DNA of 64,000 nucleotides from positions 351,046 to 415,045 of the forward strand of contig NZ_FMYF01000003.1 of assembly GCF_900092135.1 (NCBI RefSeq). The letters are read 5' to 3'. Both the position numbers and the translations under genes were made by a program. Of the stretch, positions 10,501-18,119 are shown in pieces. The notes beneath the pieces were generated by a model. The model did no database searches, had not been told where the DNA came from, and worked only from the letters and a program-made list of their open reading frames with translations. How positions within the stretch are numbered: position 1 is the first letter of the stretch; the number at the start of each line of letters is the position of its first letter. Origin of the DNA: Raineyella antarctica. GTDB lineage: Bacteria > Actinomycetota > Actinomycetes > Propionibacteriales > Propionibacteriaceae.

Positions 10501-12093
10501 CCCGACCTCGGCATCCTCGGCGTACGCCAGGCCGGGGCGGTGCTCAACCAGGCGATGATCGCCGTCATCCCCAAGGACGGCGCCGGCTGGTCCACCACCC
10601 GGCCCCGGGCCGTCGCCGAGCCCCGGCTGGAGGCCTGGGCCGCGCACCGGCTCGGTTCACCGGCCGACATCGTCGTGGCGGAGGTGAACGGGACGCGGCA
10701 CACGCTCGACGAGGCGGGCATCGCCGCCCTCGACCTCGTCTTCGCCCACGACGTGCCCGCGCTGGGGCGCGAGCTGCGGCGGTTGGTCCCGGCCCTCGGC
10801 GACACACCGCTGGCCGAGACCCGCTCCGAGGGGTGGCCGGCCGGGGCCCAGCCCCTGCTCTCCGTCGCCGCACTGGCCGGCACCTTGCGTACGATCGCCG
10901 CCGGCTCCTCACCGGTCCTGCCACCGGCGCTGGTGGAGAACGGGGCCCCGCCCGAGCGGAGCATCGACACGGCCGAGATCATCGACCGTGCCACCCAGCT
11001 CGCCGATGCGCTCAGCGCCGCGCTCACCCCCGGCCAGGCCGTGGTCCAGGCCTTGGACACCACCACCCTCGCGGTCGAGGAGGCCCAGGTGGCTGCGGTG
11101 CAGGACGCCGTCGCAGGGCTGGCGGCGTTCGGCGCCGACCTGACGCCGAACCCGGAGGTGCCGACCGACGTCGCCTGGGCCTGGGGTGCCTGGAACAACG
11201 CGGCAGCTGCCCTGGCGCAGGCCCGGGCCCACCTGACCCGCCTCCAGGCCGGCCCCGATGCGCCGACCACCGCACAGGTCCTCGATGCGGCGAACCGCGT
11301 CGCGGCGACCATCCTCGGGGACGACTTCCGGATGTTGCCGCTGCTCGACCCCGGCCCTGCCGACACCTTCCGCGTGGCGGTCCGTACGCCCGCCTTCCCC
11401 CAGCCCCCGGCCTCGAGGCTCAGCGCGTTCGTCCGTGACCACGCCACCGTGCTCCCCGGAGCCACCCGGCTCGCCGAGGCCCAGTTGCTGGGCGGCGCCC
11501 TGGGCCACCCGATCAGGCTGCGCGCGGTCCAGCTCACCCATCGCGAGGGCGGCGTCCCCGCCCCGGGCACCGACCGCTGGATCGCCGGACCGTTGCCCGA
11601 CGACGCGCCCTGGCCCGCCGACCCCGCCACCCACCTCGTCGTGGAACTGGTCGGCGACGAGGCGGTGGTCGAGGGCAGCTTCGCCGCGCTCAACATCGAG
11701 TCGTGGACCGAGGCCCTGCCTTTCCAGCCCGGCCCGCGCGCCTTCGACCCGGCGGCCGGTGAGAACCCGCTGCGCGCCGCGCGGGCGACCACCGGCCTGG
11801 CGATCCACGCCCACCAGGCCTCGGCCCGCGCCCCCCAGGTCATCCTGTCCGCGGTCTCGCCCGACGGCCGCCGGTGGACGACCGACAGCGTGGTCGGCAC
11901 GGTGCTGCGGGCCGTCCAGCTGGCCCGCGCCCGCCTCGTGACGTACGAACACGTGCCGGGCGAAGCCGGCATCCTGCCCGCGATCACCGTCGCGAGCCCC
12001 TGGTTGCAGCCGCGCAAGGGCTTCGACTTCTCCCGCTTCGCCGATGTGGAGATCGCGATCCGTGACCTCCCGTTCATCACGGAGGCACACTGA
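7555..12093 (+). CDS. Very large protein of unknown function, third gene of the operon
   Basis: A 1512-residue protein beginning 3 bases after the previous stop. No signal peptide and no clear transmembrane segment. Near residues 60-110 it has a strand-rich block (VPLVLLPVRVECKL, then RIRITPDEVHVDS). Further motifs are AVRIGAQPYGLLPVTDL (about 410-425) and a long alanine-rich helical middle. The extreme C-terminus reads PWLQPRKGFDFSRFADVEIA. I recall similar PVRxE and IHVD motifs in unannotated giant proteins next to homologues of the other operon members, but no enzymatic signature is visible. The stop codon overlaps the next start (TGATG), so translation is probably coupled. Confidence 0.75.
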   Translation: MPLDIPQELAAVRARAAEFDARREQLIASPVAGRRRDLNSLDQRLGDLIGALALDPCDASPQVPLVLLPVRVECKLRPGTRRLRIRITPDEVHVDSLVRSLTTNETEAGQAYWRAIWADRASVTAWPDLVEATGGRRAAWVAHATSPGSLDVATADALVFPGTPAEVAHGTVARCLPDRFVVRVFPAGGAPITASGAPVARDLALSPIAFEAGDDLSAVGDLTVPLGTEWTVSFDEAVKVGLGVEVDLPAGTTAIDRIVVVGTRNSVAEDRNADDLAQLLESHRFTDGLSLLPVGTPTNNADADRSPYRPHDPISAPPVTPAAPSSGTVGVGQALGLDPTALEPLVEEAGGPSTLEETQRAANTALWFVTWESALRPLADAGVPGVTPATIEAARRVHRDDVRGAGHAPAVRIGAQPYGLLPVTDLQAWQPRDGDLTATLVPVVRNALARWLRASDGLPHVRAQDDVSDDQLLEMLGTAPFATGIRARPAVDGTLLRTYGAAAGLAAEKIDADINLKKAILAQYSVAAARLVVPPSLHDSTRLLALPLVSDRDAAVVADILAGNPPQVDSILQALLDLAWSATKDAGPRTAPAAYVSPLLQLIGAGPDVAHLVEIAQAEDAAATDPGSFFAAADRVRAVRHFADQPTGPVALEAIEPVAESRTSLAQVALDLGDTPEARWIGQNAIAGLLDWWAVRAEVRQAMTALAAAPLEERRTAVAQALDIASHRVDAWATGIAHARQRQLAAATPTGMTLGAFGYLEGITLGQGGGEPAGWLQAPSTSHAVAAGMLASAHRSQIGARPGTSPFAIDLSSRRGAALRGVLEGINAGQSIGALIGYQVERGLTGSAARFQLTLRELAPLHTDDLNNEIAEADRTSRIAAADVVDGVALLRMFPVEGLAGNAAARDRIGAAPQNAYIQPGTWAAMTPEEWNTIVAALTSAADTLDAVSDALLSESVLQYATGNDARASTAMDAMSTGAAVDPDLGILGVRQAGAVLNQAMIAVIPKDGAGWSTTRPRAVAEPRLEAWAAHRLGSPADIVVAEVNGTRHTLDEAGIAALDLVFAHDVPALGRELRRLVPALGDTPLAETRSEGWPAGAQPLLSVAALAGTLRTIAAGSSPVLPPALVENGAPPERSIDTAEIIDRATQLADALSAALTPGQAVVQALDTTTLAVEEAQVAAVQDAVAGLAAFGADLTPNPEVPTDVAWAWGAWNNAAAALAQARAHLTRLQAGPDAPTTAQVLDAANRVAATILGDDFRMLPLLDPGPADTFRVAVRTPAFPQPPASRLSAFVRDHATVLPGATRLAEAQLLGGALGHPIRLRAVQLTHREGGVPAPGTDRWIAGPLPDDAPWPADPATHLVVELVGDEAVVEGSFAALNIESWTEALPFQPGPRAFDPAAGENPLRAARATTGLAIHAHQASARAPQVILSAVSPDGRRWTTDSVVGTVLRAVQLARARLVTYEHVPGEAGILPAITVASPWLQPRKGFDFSRFADVEIAIRDLPFITEAH

Positions 12094-13916
12094 TGGCCAC
12101 CTTCGAGCCCCGCCAGATCACCGTCTCGGCCGCGAACGATCGCGTCGCCGGCCTCGTCGCCCTGCTGCCGATCGCCGAGCCGCCGGCGAAGGTCCGGCTG
12201 GAACCCGACTCCATCACCGGGGACCCCGCGCCCGGTAGCGAGGCCCGGATCGCGGATCCCGCCTGGATGCTCGGGCGCCAGTGGCAGTTCGGCGAACTCC
12301 TCGGCGAGGACGCCGGCCAGGCCGTCTCCGTACGTGTCGAGTCGCGCGCGCTGCCGGTCACCGGCTGGGTGCCGCTCGACGAGGCACACGCCGAGCTGGC
12401 CGGCGACATCCCCTGGCGGCCCTGGCACGAGGGGGCCCTGCTCGAGGAACTGGTGCAGGACGTGCCCGCACTGGCCTTCGGGGGAGGGCTGCGGCAGCGC
12501 GCGGAGGCCGGCGGCCAACTGGTGGAGATGCTCGTCGACGCCGGGGAGACCGGCCTCGCCCAGGGACTCGCTGCCCGCTACCCGCTCGGACTGCCGCCCG
12601 ACCCCTTCTCCCCCGAGGAACCGGTGCCGGGCGAGACTGCGGAGCAGCGCGCCGCCCGGCTGGCCGCCGTCGAGGCGCGCGACCGCCTCGACCCGTCCGC
12701 GAAACGGCTGATGCGGGTGCTCGGCGGTGCGGTCCCCGACGGTGGCCGGATCGCAGAGGACACCGCGGCCGGTGACCCCGCGTGGATCGGGGAGGCCGTC
12801 GACGCGAACAGCACCCGGAAGGTGCTCGCCGCCTGGCGGGAATGGCTGCTCGGCGCGCCGGAGAGCGGCGGCGGATGGTCGACCGAACGGCTCGAGTACC
12901 GGTTCGCGATCCGCTTCGGTGACGACGCGAACACCGTCGTCACCCGTGGCACGCACTTCGGCTCGGCCCAGGTGCGCTGGAGCGACCTGGAGTGGGTGAA
13001 GGACGTCGGGGGCGCGCTGCCCGCGGGAGCACCGAGCGGAACCCCTGTCGACACCGTCGCGACGATGCTGGCCACGCCACTTCGCTACCCCGGCATGCCC
13101 GCGGACCGCTACTGGCAGCTCGAGGACGGCGCCGTCGACCTGGGGGCCATCGAGGCGCAGGTCGAGGACCTCGCCCGGATCTGCCTGGCCGAGTACGCGA
13201 TGACCTCGGGTGACGACTGGCTCGGGGTGCCGGTCGATGGGCTGCTCGGCGCGATCAACAGCGTGCGGAACGTACGACTGACCGACGACTTCGGCGACAC
13301 CACCGACCTCACCGAACTGGCCGATCCCGGCTTCAGCATGTTCCAGGTGTCCACCGGGACCGGGGACAGGCTGCCGGGCATCGTGCTGCCACCCGTCGCG
13401 GCCGGGATGATCACCGGACCGGCGCACGAGGAGGTGCTGTTCCTGCGCGACGAGATGGCGAACATGGCCTGGGCGATCGAGCAGACCGTCCAGGGTCGCA
13501 GCGGTGACCCCCGCTCCCGCTCGGCCGAACCGGCCCCGCCACCCGACCCGTGGCCCGCCCACCTCGACCCCGACGAGCGGGTCTACCGGCTGCAGACCCC
13601 GATCCCGGCCCACTGGATCCCGCTCGTCCCGATCGCGCCGGTGCCGGGCCAGGTGTCCCTGCGCAAGGGTGCCCTGCTGCGGGACGACGTCCCGGTCGAG
13701 CCGGTCGGGGTGACCCTGCGCCCCACGCCCCTCACCTTCCCGGGCGAGGAACTGCCCCGCGAGGGTGTCCACCTGCGCGCCGTCCCCGTGCTGGCCCGGC
13801 GGCCCGACGGACGGTACGTGAAGTGGTCGGCCTACCGGGTCCGTACGGGCCGGGGCGAGGCCTCCAGCCGACTGGCCTGGGACGCCGCCCTCTCGATCCG
13901 TTCCGCGCAGCCCTGA
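12093..13916 (+). CDS. Protein of unknown function, last gene of the four-gene operon
   Basis: A 607-residue soluble protein whose ATG overlaps the preceding stop by one base. The N-terminal third carries DPAWMLGRQWQFGELLGEDAG (about residues 50-70), a very characteristic motif that I have seen only in uncharacterised proteins. The C-terminal part has HWIPLVPIAP followed by LRKGALLRDD and EELPREGVHLRAVPVLARR (about 500-570), which looks like a beta-rich domain. The middle contains WQLEDGAVDLGAIEAQVEDLAR. No catalytic residues can be named. It should act with the three larger upstream proteins. The operon ends here; the next gene seems to have its own leaderless promoter. Confidence 0.75.
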   Translation: MATFEPRQITVSAANDRVAGLVALLPIAEPPAKVRLEPDSITGDPAPGSEARIADPAWMLGRQWQFGELLGEDAGQAVSVRVESRALPVTGWVPLDEAHAELAGDIPWRPWHEGALLEELVQDVPALAFGGGLRQRAEAGGQLVEMLVDAGETGLAQGLAARYPLGLPPDPFSPEEPVPGETAEQRAARLAAVEARDRLDPSAKRLMRVLGGAVPDGGRIAEDTAAGDPAWIGEAVDANSTRKVLAAWREWLLGAPESGGGWSTERLEYRFAIRFGDDANTVVTRGTHFGSAQVRWSDLEWVKDVGGALPAGAPSGTPVDTVATMLATPLRYPGMPADRYWQLEDGAVDLGAIEAQVEDLARICLAEYAMTSGDDWLGVPVDGLLGAINSVRNVRLTDDFGDTTDLTELADPGFSMFQVSTGTGDRLPGIVLPPVAAGMITGPAHEEVLFLRDEMANMAWAIEQTVQGRSGDPRSRSAEPAPPPDPWPAHLDPDERVYRLQTPIPAHWIPLVPIAPVPGQVSLRKGALLRDDVPVEPVGVTLRPTPLTFPGEELPREGVHLRAVPVLARRPDGRYVKWSAYRVRTGRGEASSRLAWDAALSIRSAQP

Positions 13917-13969
13917 CCGGCCTCCGTCGGCGTTCACCTGGCGTGCCTGTTGGTGCTGGTCGCCCCACC

Positions 13970-13984
13970 TAGGATCGGCCCATG
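13970..13984 (+). promoter_or_regulatory. Leaderless promoter: -10 box 6 nt before the ATG
   Basis: TAGGAT (13970-13975) lies exactly 6 nt before the ATG at 13982, so transcription should begin at or next to the start codon. There is no Shine-Dalgarno sequence. The same arrangement recurs at other genes in this window. Confidence 0.5.
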
Positions 13985-15592
13985 GGCGGGCGAAGCGTTG
14001 ATGCGGTCGTGGTCGGGGCGGGCCACCACGGCCTGGTGGCGGCCGCGCTCCTGGCCGATGCGGGCTGGGACATCGCGGTCCACGAGGGCCGTGACCGCGC
14101 CGGCGGAGCGGTCGCCTCCCGGACGATCGACGGTTTCGTGGTCGACGAGTTCTCCTCCTACCATCCCCTGGGCAAGGCCTCGCCGGTCCTGCAGTCACTG
14201 GACCTGGAGCAGTACGGGCTGGCGTGGGTGGACCACCGGCCCGCGGTGGTACACGTCGCGGACGCCGAGGACGCCGAGGGCTCCTCCATCCGGGCCACCG
14301 CCGAGGACACTGCGAGGGCGCTGGACGAGGACCATCCTGGTGACGGCGACGCGTGGCTGAAGCTGTTCGCCGGCTGGCTCCGGGTGAAGGAGCCGCTGCT
14401 GGACGCCCTCCTGCAGGGCTGGCCCCCTGTCCGGGCAGGCGTGCGACTGGCCTCCAGGCTCGGCGCCCCGGAGTTCCTGGACTTCGCGCGGTTCGCCTTG
14501 CTGCCGTCACACCAGCTGGGCCGGGAATGGTTCGGCGGCCGGCGGGCCCAGGACCTGCTGGCCGGGAATGCCGTCCATGCCGATGTCTCCCCGTTGGCTC
14601 CGGTGAGCGGGCTGATGGGCTTCCTGATGGCCATGCTCGCGCAGGACGTCGGCTTCGCCGCCCCCCGGGGCGGCGCGGGTGCCCTGGCGCAGGCCGTGGC
14701 GTCCCGGGCCGAGCACGCAGGTGCCCTCGTCGAACTCGGCTCCCCGGTGGCCGGGATCACCGTCAGCGGTGGCCGCGCCACCGGTGTGCGGCTCGCGGAC
14801 GGGACCACGGTCAGGGCCCGACGTGCCGTGATCGCCGACGTCTCCGCGCCGGCCCTGTACCGGGACCTGCTGCCCCGGGACGCGGTCCCTGCCGGCGTCC
14901 TGGCGCGGATGGATCGCTTCACCTGGGATCCGCCGACGCTGAAGCTCAACCTGCTGCTGGCTGGCCCGATGCCGTGGCGGGCGTCCCGGGCCCGGGAGGC
15001 CGCGGTCGTGCACGCCGGTCTCTCCCATGCGGAGCTGGTGCGCTGGCATGCCGACATCGCCACCGGCAAGGTACCCGAACGGGCGTTCTGCCTGGTCGGG
15101 CAGACGACCACGACCGACCCGACACGGTCGCCGGCCGGCACCGAATCGCTCTGGGCCTACACGCACCTGCCGCTGGTCGACGTCGGCAGCGGCGGCCAGG
15201 CCACCGAGGAGTCGCTCGGCACCGTCGAGGCGATGTTCGACGACCTCGCCCCCGGGTGGCGGGACCTGGAGCAGGGGCGGTGGCTGCAGACCCCGGCCAC
15301 CCTGCAGGAGGCCGACCCCAACCTGCTCCACGGCGCGGTGGGAGCGGGCACGTCCCAGCTGTTCCAGCAGGGTCCGTGGCGCCCGATCACCGGCCTGGGT
15401 GGGCCGTTCACCCACCTGGACGGGCTCTACCTGGCCTCGGCGGCGACCCATCCGGGCGGCGGCGTGCACGGCGGGGCGGGCTTCAACGCCGCGAGGGCCG
15501 CCCTGTGGGGCGCCAACCGGTGGGCCCGTCCGCTCGGGAGGGCCACGACGCGGGCCCAATTGCTGCTCCAGCGTCCGTTGCCGCGGTTCTGA
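13982..15592 (+). CDS. FAD-dependent oxidoreductase, phytoene desaturase-like
   Basis: A 536-residue flavoprotein of the phytoene dehydrogenase/PYROXD2-like family. The N-terminal dinucleotide-binding motif is VVVGAGHHGLVAAALLADAG (residues 8-27), followed by a second FAD-contact region with DRAGGAVASR. A C-terminal FAD motif is visible at LDGLYLASAATHPGGGVHGG (about 480-500). Family members oxidise or isomerise lipophilic substrates such as carotenoids, but PYROXD2-type members have no settled substrate. No carotenoid gene (crtB, crtE) is nearby, so a carotenoid role is not supported. The gene stands alone between the large-protein operon and a convergent TetR gene. Confidence 0.85.
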   Translation: MGGRSVDAVVVGAGHHGLVAAALLADAGWDIAVHEGRDRAGGAVASRTIDGFVVDEFSSYHPLGKASPVLQSLDLEQYGLAWVDHRPAVVHVADAEDAEGSSIRATAEDTARALDEDHPGDGDAWLKLFAGWLRVKEPLLDALLQGWPPVRAGVRLASRLGAPEFLDFARFALLPSHQLGREWFGGRRAQDLLAGNAVHADVSPLAPVSGLMGFLMAMLAQDVGFAAPRGGAGALAQAVASRAEHAGALVELGSPVAGITVSGGRATGVRLADGTTVRARRAVIADVSAPALYRDLLPRDAVPAGVLARMDRFTWDPPTLKLNLLLAGPMPWRASRAREAAVVHAGLSHAELVRWHADIATGKVPERAFCLVGQTTTTDPTRSPAGTESLWAYTHLPLVDVGSGGQATEESLGTVEAMFDDLAPGWRDLEQGRWLQTPATLQEADPNLLHGAVGAGTSQLFQQGPWRPITGLGGPFTHLDGLYLASAATHPGGGVHGGAGFNAARAALWGANRWARPLGRATTRAQLLLQRPLPRF

Positions 15593-15628
15593 GCCCAGTG
15601 GTGGGTCGGCCCGTACCGGCCCCGAGGC

Positions 15629-16213
15629 CTAGGAACCGGCGTCGACCGCGATCAGCGGCCAGATCAGGTCGATCACCTGGGTCACCCAGTCGTCGGGGAC
15701 CTCCTCGCGCAACGTTGCACTCGCGATCAGGCCGCCGAACAACAACTCCACCAGCAGCCGAGGATCGACGCCGTCCCGGAAGTGCCCCGCCTCCACCCCC
15801 GTCCGGATCTGCTCCTCGACGAGCCTCAGGTGGGGTCGTACGATCCGCTCGGCGGCCTCGCGGAGGAAGGGGTCAGCGCTGGCGAGCAGGGTCCCCACCG
15901 AGGCCAGTCCGACCTGCTCCTCGAAGACGTCGCGGATCTCCCCGATGATCGCGATGGCATCGTCCTTCGGACTGCCCCCCGGAGGGATCGGGACCGGGCT
16001 GCCGAACTGCTCGAGCACGCCCTTCATCAGGTCGAGGCGGTCGGCGTAGCGGCGGTAGATCGTCGTCTTCGCCACCCCGGAGCGCTGGCTGACCGCGTCG
16101 ATGGTGACCGCGGGCACCCCGTCGGAGAGGGCGATGGCCAAGGTGGCCTCCGCGATCTTCGCGTCCGTGGTCGCGCGGCGCCGTTGCGCACGCGTGAGGA
16201 CCTCCTGCTGCAT
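15629..16213 (-). CDS. TetR-family transcriptional regulator
   Basis: A 194-residue regulator. I place the start at the ATG at 16213 (MQQEVLTRAQ), which has GAGGAGC upstream; a longer frame to 16399 adds 62 low-complexity Pro/Arg residues and is unlikely. The TetR helix-turn-helix covers about residues 15-60, with TIDAVSQRSGVAKTTIYRRY as the recognition segment. The C-terminal ligand domain (about 75-190) is of a generic TetR type. The gene lies downstream of, and in the same direction as, the SPW-repeat gene. The promoter of that gene carries two CTACG-N5-CGTAG palindromes, typical of a TetR operator, so this protein may control that promoter. The effector is unknown. Confidence 0.85.
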   Translation of the reverse strand: MQQEVLTRAQRRRATTDAKIAEATLAIALSDGVPAVTIDAVSQRSGVAKTTIYRRYADRLDLMKGVLEQFGSPVPIPPGGSPKDDAIAIIGEIRDVFEEQVGLASVGTLLASADPFLREAAERIVRPHLRLVEEQIRTGVEAGHFRDGVDPRLLVELLFGGLIASATLREEVPDDWVTQVIDLIWPLIAVDAGS

Positions 16214-16331
16214 CTCGTTGCTCCTCTCGTACGCTGGGGGGCTCGTTCGGCGTTCGGTTCGTTCTGCTCGTTCGGCCCCGTGAAGCGGCCCGGCCCCTGG
16301 ACGGTACCGAGGACCGGTGGAGGACGTACGA

Positions 16332-16369
16332 GGGGCCGGCCCCCTCGGGGGTCGACCCCTGTGTCGACC
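16332..16369. terminator. GC-rich hairpins between SPW and TetR genes
   Basis: A 12-bp palindrome GGGGCCGGCCCC (16332-16343) is followed by GGTCGAC-N6-GTCGACC (16350-16369). Both could fold in the transcript between the two minus-strand genes and reduce read-through. No T-run follows, so termination is uncertain. Confidence 0.35.
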
Positions 16370-16417
16370 GGCCGCGATGGGCCGGCCCTGTGGCGGCACG
16401 GTCAGGTCGTGCGCCGA

Positions 16418-16804
16418 TCAGGTCATTCGCCGCTCGGAGGTGGGTCCGCGCCGTACGATCAGCGCGATGATCGCCATGACCACCGTCACGGCGCCCACGA
16501 TCCACGCCGTCCAGTCCACCCGCATCATCCCCGTGAAGCCTCCCAGCCACGGCGAGATGAAGGTGACGACCCCGACGATGCCGACGGCGATCTCCGCGAT
16601 CAGCGAGGTGTCCTGGGCCTCTGACCACACGCCGGCGAGGATGACCAACACGCCCAACGGTACGAACCAGACCGCCGGTGCCCCAGTGGTCCAGAGGACG
16701 GAAAGAGCCAGGTAGAGACCGGCCAGCACGCTGACCCAGTCCTCCCACCGGCGTGATACCGCCATACCTCCGTGGAGACGTGCCGCTGACTGATGCATGC
16801 TCAT
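16418..16804 (-). CDS. SPW-repeat membrane protein
   Basis: A 128-residue membrane protein with four predicted transmembrane segments arranged as two repeats. The repeat signature is visible as RWEDWVSVLAGLYLALSVLW (about residues 19-38) and again as ISPWLGGFTG (about 83-92). SPW-repeat proteins are small integral membrane proteins of unknown function found in actinobacteria and other bacteria. The ATG at 16804 has GGAAGGAGT upstream; an internal in-frame ATG lies two codons later. The upstream region carries a dense double inverted repeat, and the TetR gene lies downstream. Confidence 0.8.
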   Translation of the reverse strand: MSMHQSAARLHGGMAVSRRWEDWVSVLAGLYLALSVLWTTGAPAVWFVPLGVLVILAGVWSEAQDTSLIAEIAVGIVGVVTFISPWLGGFTGMMRVDWTAWIVGAVTVVMAIIALIVRRGPTSERRMT

Positions 16805-16863
16805 GACGACTCCTTCCAGCTCTCCTGCTCGTCACTGCCTGCTGTGTGCACCTCCTTCGTGCA

Positions 16864-16895
16864 CTACGAAAAGCGTAGCGCTACGGATGTCGTAG
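16864..16895. promoter_or_regulatory. Double CTACG-N5-CGTAG operator upstream of the SPW gene
   Basis: Two copies of the inverted repeat CTACG-N5-CGTAG (16864-16878 and 16881-16895) lie back to back with 2 bases between them. The junction is itself a perfect 12-bp palindrome, CGTAGCGCTACG (16874-16885). The arrangement is typical of a TetR-family operator bound by two dimers. The neighbouring TetR protein is the obvious candidate to bind it. Confidence 0.55.
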
Positions 16896-16963
16896 CGGAC
16901 GGAGGCCGGGACACGGTTCGGCCACGATTCGGTGAAGCTCCGGCCACGGAACCCGAGACCCCA

Positions 16964-17022
16964 TTGACACGCCCACCCCACCGTCCTACGCTCATGGAAA
17001 CGTTTCCATGCAAACGTTTCCA
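16964..17022 (+). promoter_or_regulatory. Promoter and LacI-type operators of the ribose locus
   Basis: TTGACA (16964-16969) and TACGCT (16987-16992) are spaced by 17 bp. A perfect 16-bp palindrome with the core GGAAACGTTTCC (16994-17009) directly follows the -10. A second site, CAAACGTTTCC, is centred 14 bp further on (AAACGTTT at 17012-17019). The AAACGTTT core is typical of LacI/GalR-family operators. Binding here would block the start of transcription, so autoregulation by the LacI protein encoded immediately downstream is likely. Confidence 0.75.
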
Positions 17023-17051
17023 CACTCGAGGACGAGGTAGGGGCAGGCACC

Positions 17052-18080
17052 ATGGCAACCAGGCACGCCGTCACGATCCGCGAGGTCGCGCAGCGTGCCG
17101 GTGTCTCCGTGGCCACGACCTCCCGGGTCCTCTCCGGCGCCGGACGGACGTCCCCGAGCTCCGAACAGGCCGTCCGCAAGGCGGCCGCCGACCTCGGCTT
17201 CCGCGTCAATGCCCAGGCCCGCGCGCTGCGTGCGCAGAAGACGAACACCATCGGGTTGCTGATCTCCGACGTACGCAACCCTTTCTTCGGGGAGTTGGCC
17301 CATGCGATCGAACAGTCAGCCCTGCACGCCCAGTACGCGACGCTGCTCGGCAACGCCAACGAGGACCTGGCCCAGCAGGACCGCTACGTCCAGACGCTGC
17401 GCACACTGCGGGTCGACGGGATCATCCTCGCCCCGCAGGACGGCGGCAGTTCGGCGGTGCAGGACCTGATCGCGGACGGCATCCCGACGGTCTTCGTCGA
17501 TCGCACGGTCGCCGGTATCGACATCCCCTCGGTGAGTTCCGATCCCAGCGTCGGCATCCGCCAGGCCGTCGCACACCTGTCGGCCTGCGGCGGCCGGCGG
17601 ATCGGCTACATCGCCGGCCCCCAGTCCACCTCCACCGGCCAGGAACGCCTCGCCTGCTACCGCGACGCCGCTGCGCGGGCAGGGTTCGACAGGTCCGAGG
17701 AACTGATCCATGTCGGCGACTTCCAGCAGGCCTCCGGCGAGGAGGGTGCCCACCGGCTGCTCACCATGGGCGTGGACGCACTCTTCGCCTCGGACTCCCC
17801 GATGGCGATGGGAGCCCTCGTCGCCTGCCGCGAACGCGGCCTGCGTCCCGGCGTGGACGTCGACCTGGTCGGCTTCGACGACATCGCCCTGTTCCGCTAC
17901 ACCGACCCGCCCCTCACCGCGGTCAGCCAGGACATCGCCGGCCTCGGCTCGACAGCCTTCGCACTACTGGAGGAGGTGATCGGCGGTGGCAGCCCGGCCT
18001 CGGTCCGCCTCCCGACCGCATTGGTCGTACGCCGCTCCACCCGCCTCCCGGCGCCGTCCGGCCCACCGGCCGGCCACTGA
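17052..18080 (+). CDS. LacI-family regulator of the ribose locus
   Basis: A 342-residue LacI/GalR regulator. The helix-turn-helix is at residues 8-30 (TIREVAQRAGVSVATTSRVL), followed by a hinge helix and a periplasmic-binding-protein-like effector domain beginning at NTIGLLISDVRNPFFGELA (about 62-80). It is the first gene of a ribose transport and kinase cluster and has two AAACGTTT operators at its own promoter, so it most likely represses the cluster and is released by ribose or a derivative. Only 39 bases separate it from rbsA, so co-transcription is expected. The exact effector is inferred from context. Confidence 0.88.
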   Translation: MATRHAVTIREVAQRAGVSVATTSRVLSGAGRTSPSSEQAVRKAAADLGFRVNAQARALRAQKTNTIGLLISDVRNPFFGELAHAIEQSALHAQYATLLGNANEDLAQQDRYVQTLRTLRVDGIILAPQDGGSSAVQDLIADGIPTVFVDRTVAGIDIPSVSSDPSVGIRQAVAHLSACGGRRIGYIAGPQSTSTGQERLACYRDAAARAGFDRSEELIHVGDFQQASGEEGAHRLLTMGVDALFASDSPMAMGALVACRERGLRPGVDVDLVGFDDIALFRYTDPPLTAVSQDIAGLGSTAFALLEEVIGGGSPASVRLPTALVVRRSTRLPAPSGPPAGH

Positions 18081-18119
18081 CCCACCACCCGCCCGACCAC
18101 ATCACAAGGAGGTGATGGC

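Noticed and set aside
798..13916. The four-gene operon as a contractile injection system or prophage
   Set aside because: No tail sheath, tube, baseplate, AAA+ ATPase, portal, capsid or integrase features are visible in any of the four proteins or nearby.
10065..14510. A 1481-residue minus-strand frame across genes three and four of the operon
   Set aside because: Low-complexity Pro/Arg/Ala/Ser composition typical of a shadow frame; it crosses three real plus-strand genes and their boundaries.
13982..15592. Carotenoid phytoene desaturase (crtI)
   Set aside because: No phytoene synthase or other carotenoid gene is near, and the broader PYROXD2-like group fits as well.
16214..16399. N-terminal extension of the TetR protein
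   Set aside because: The 62 extra residues are Pro/Arg-rich without family support, and the ATG at 16213 has a good ribosome site.
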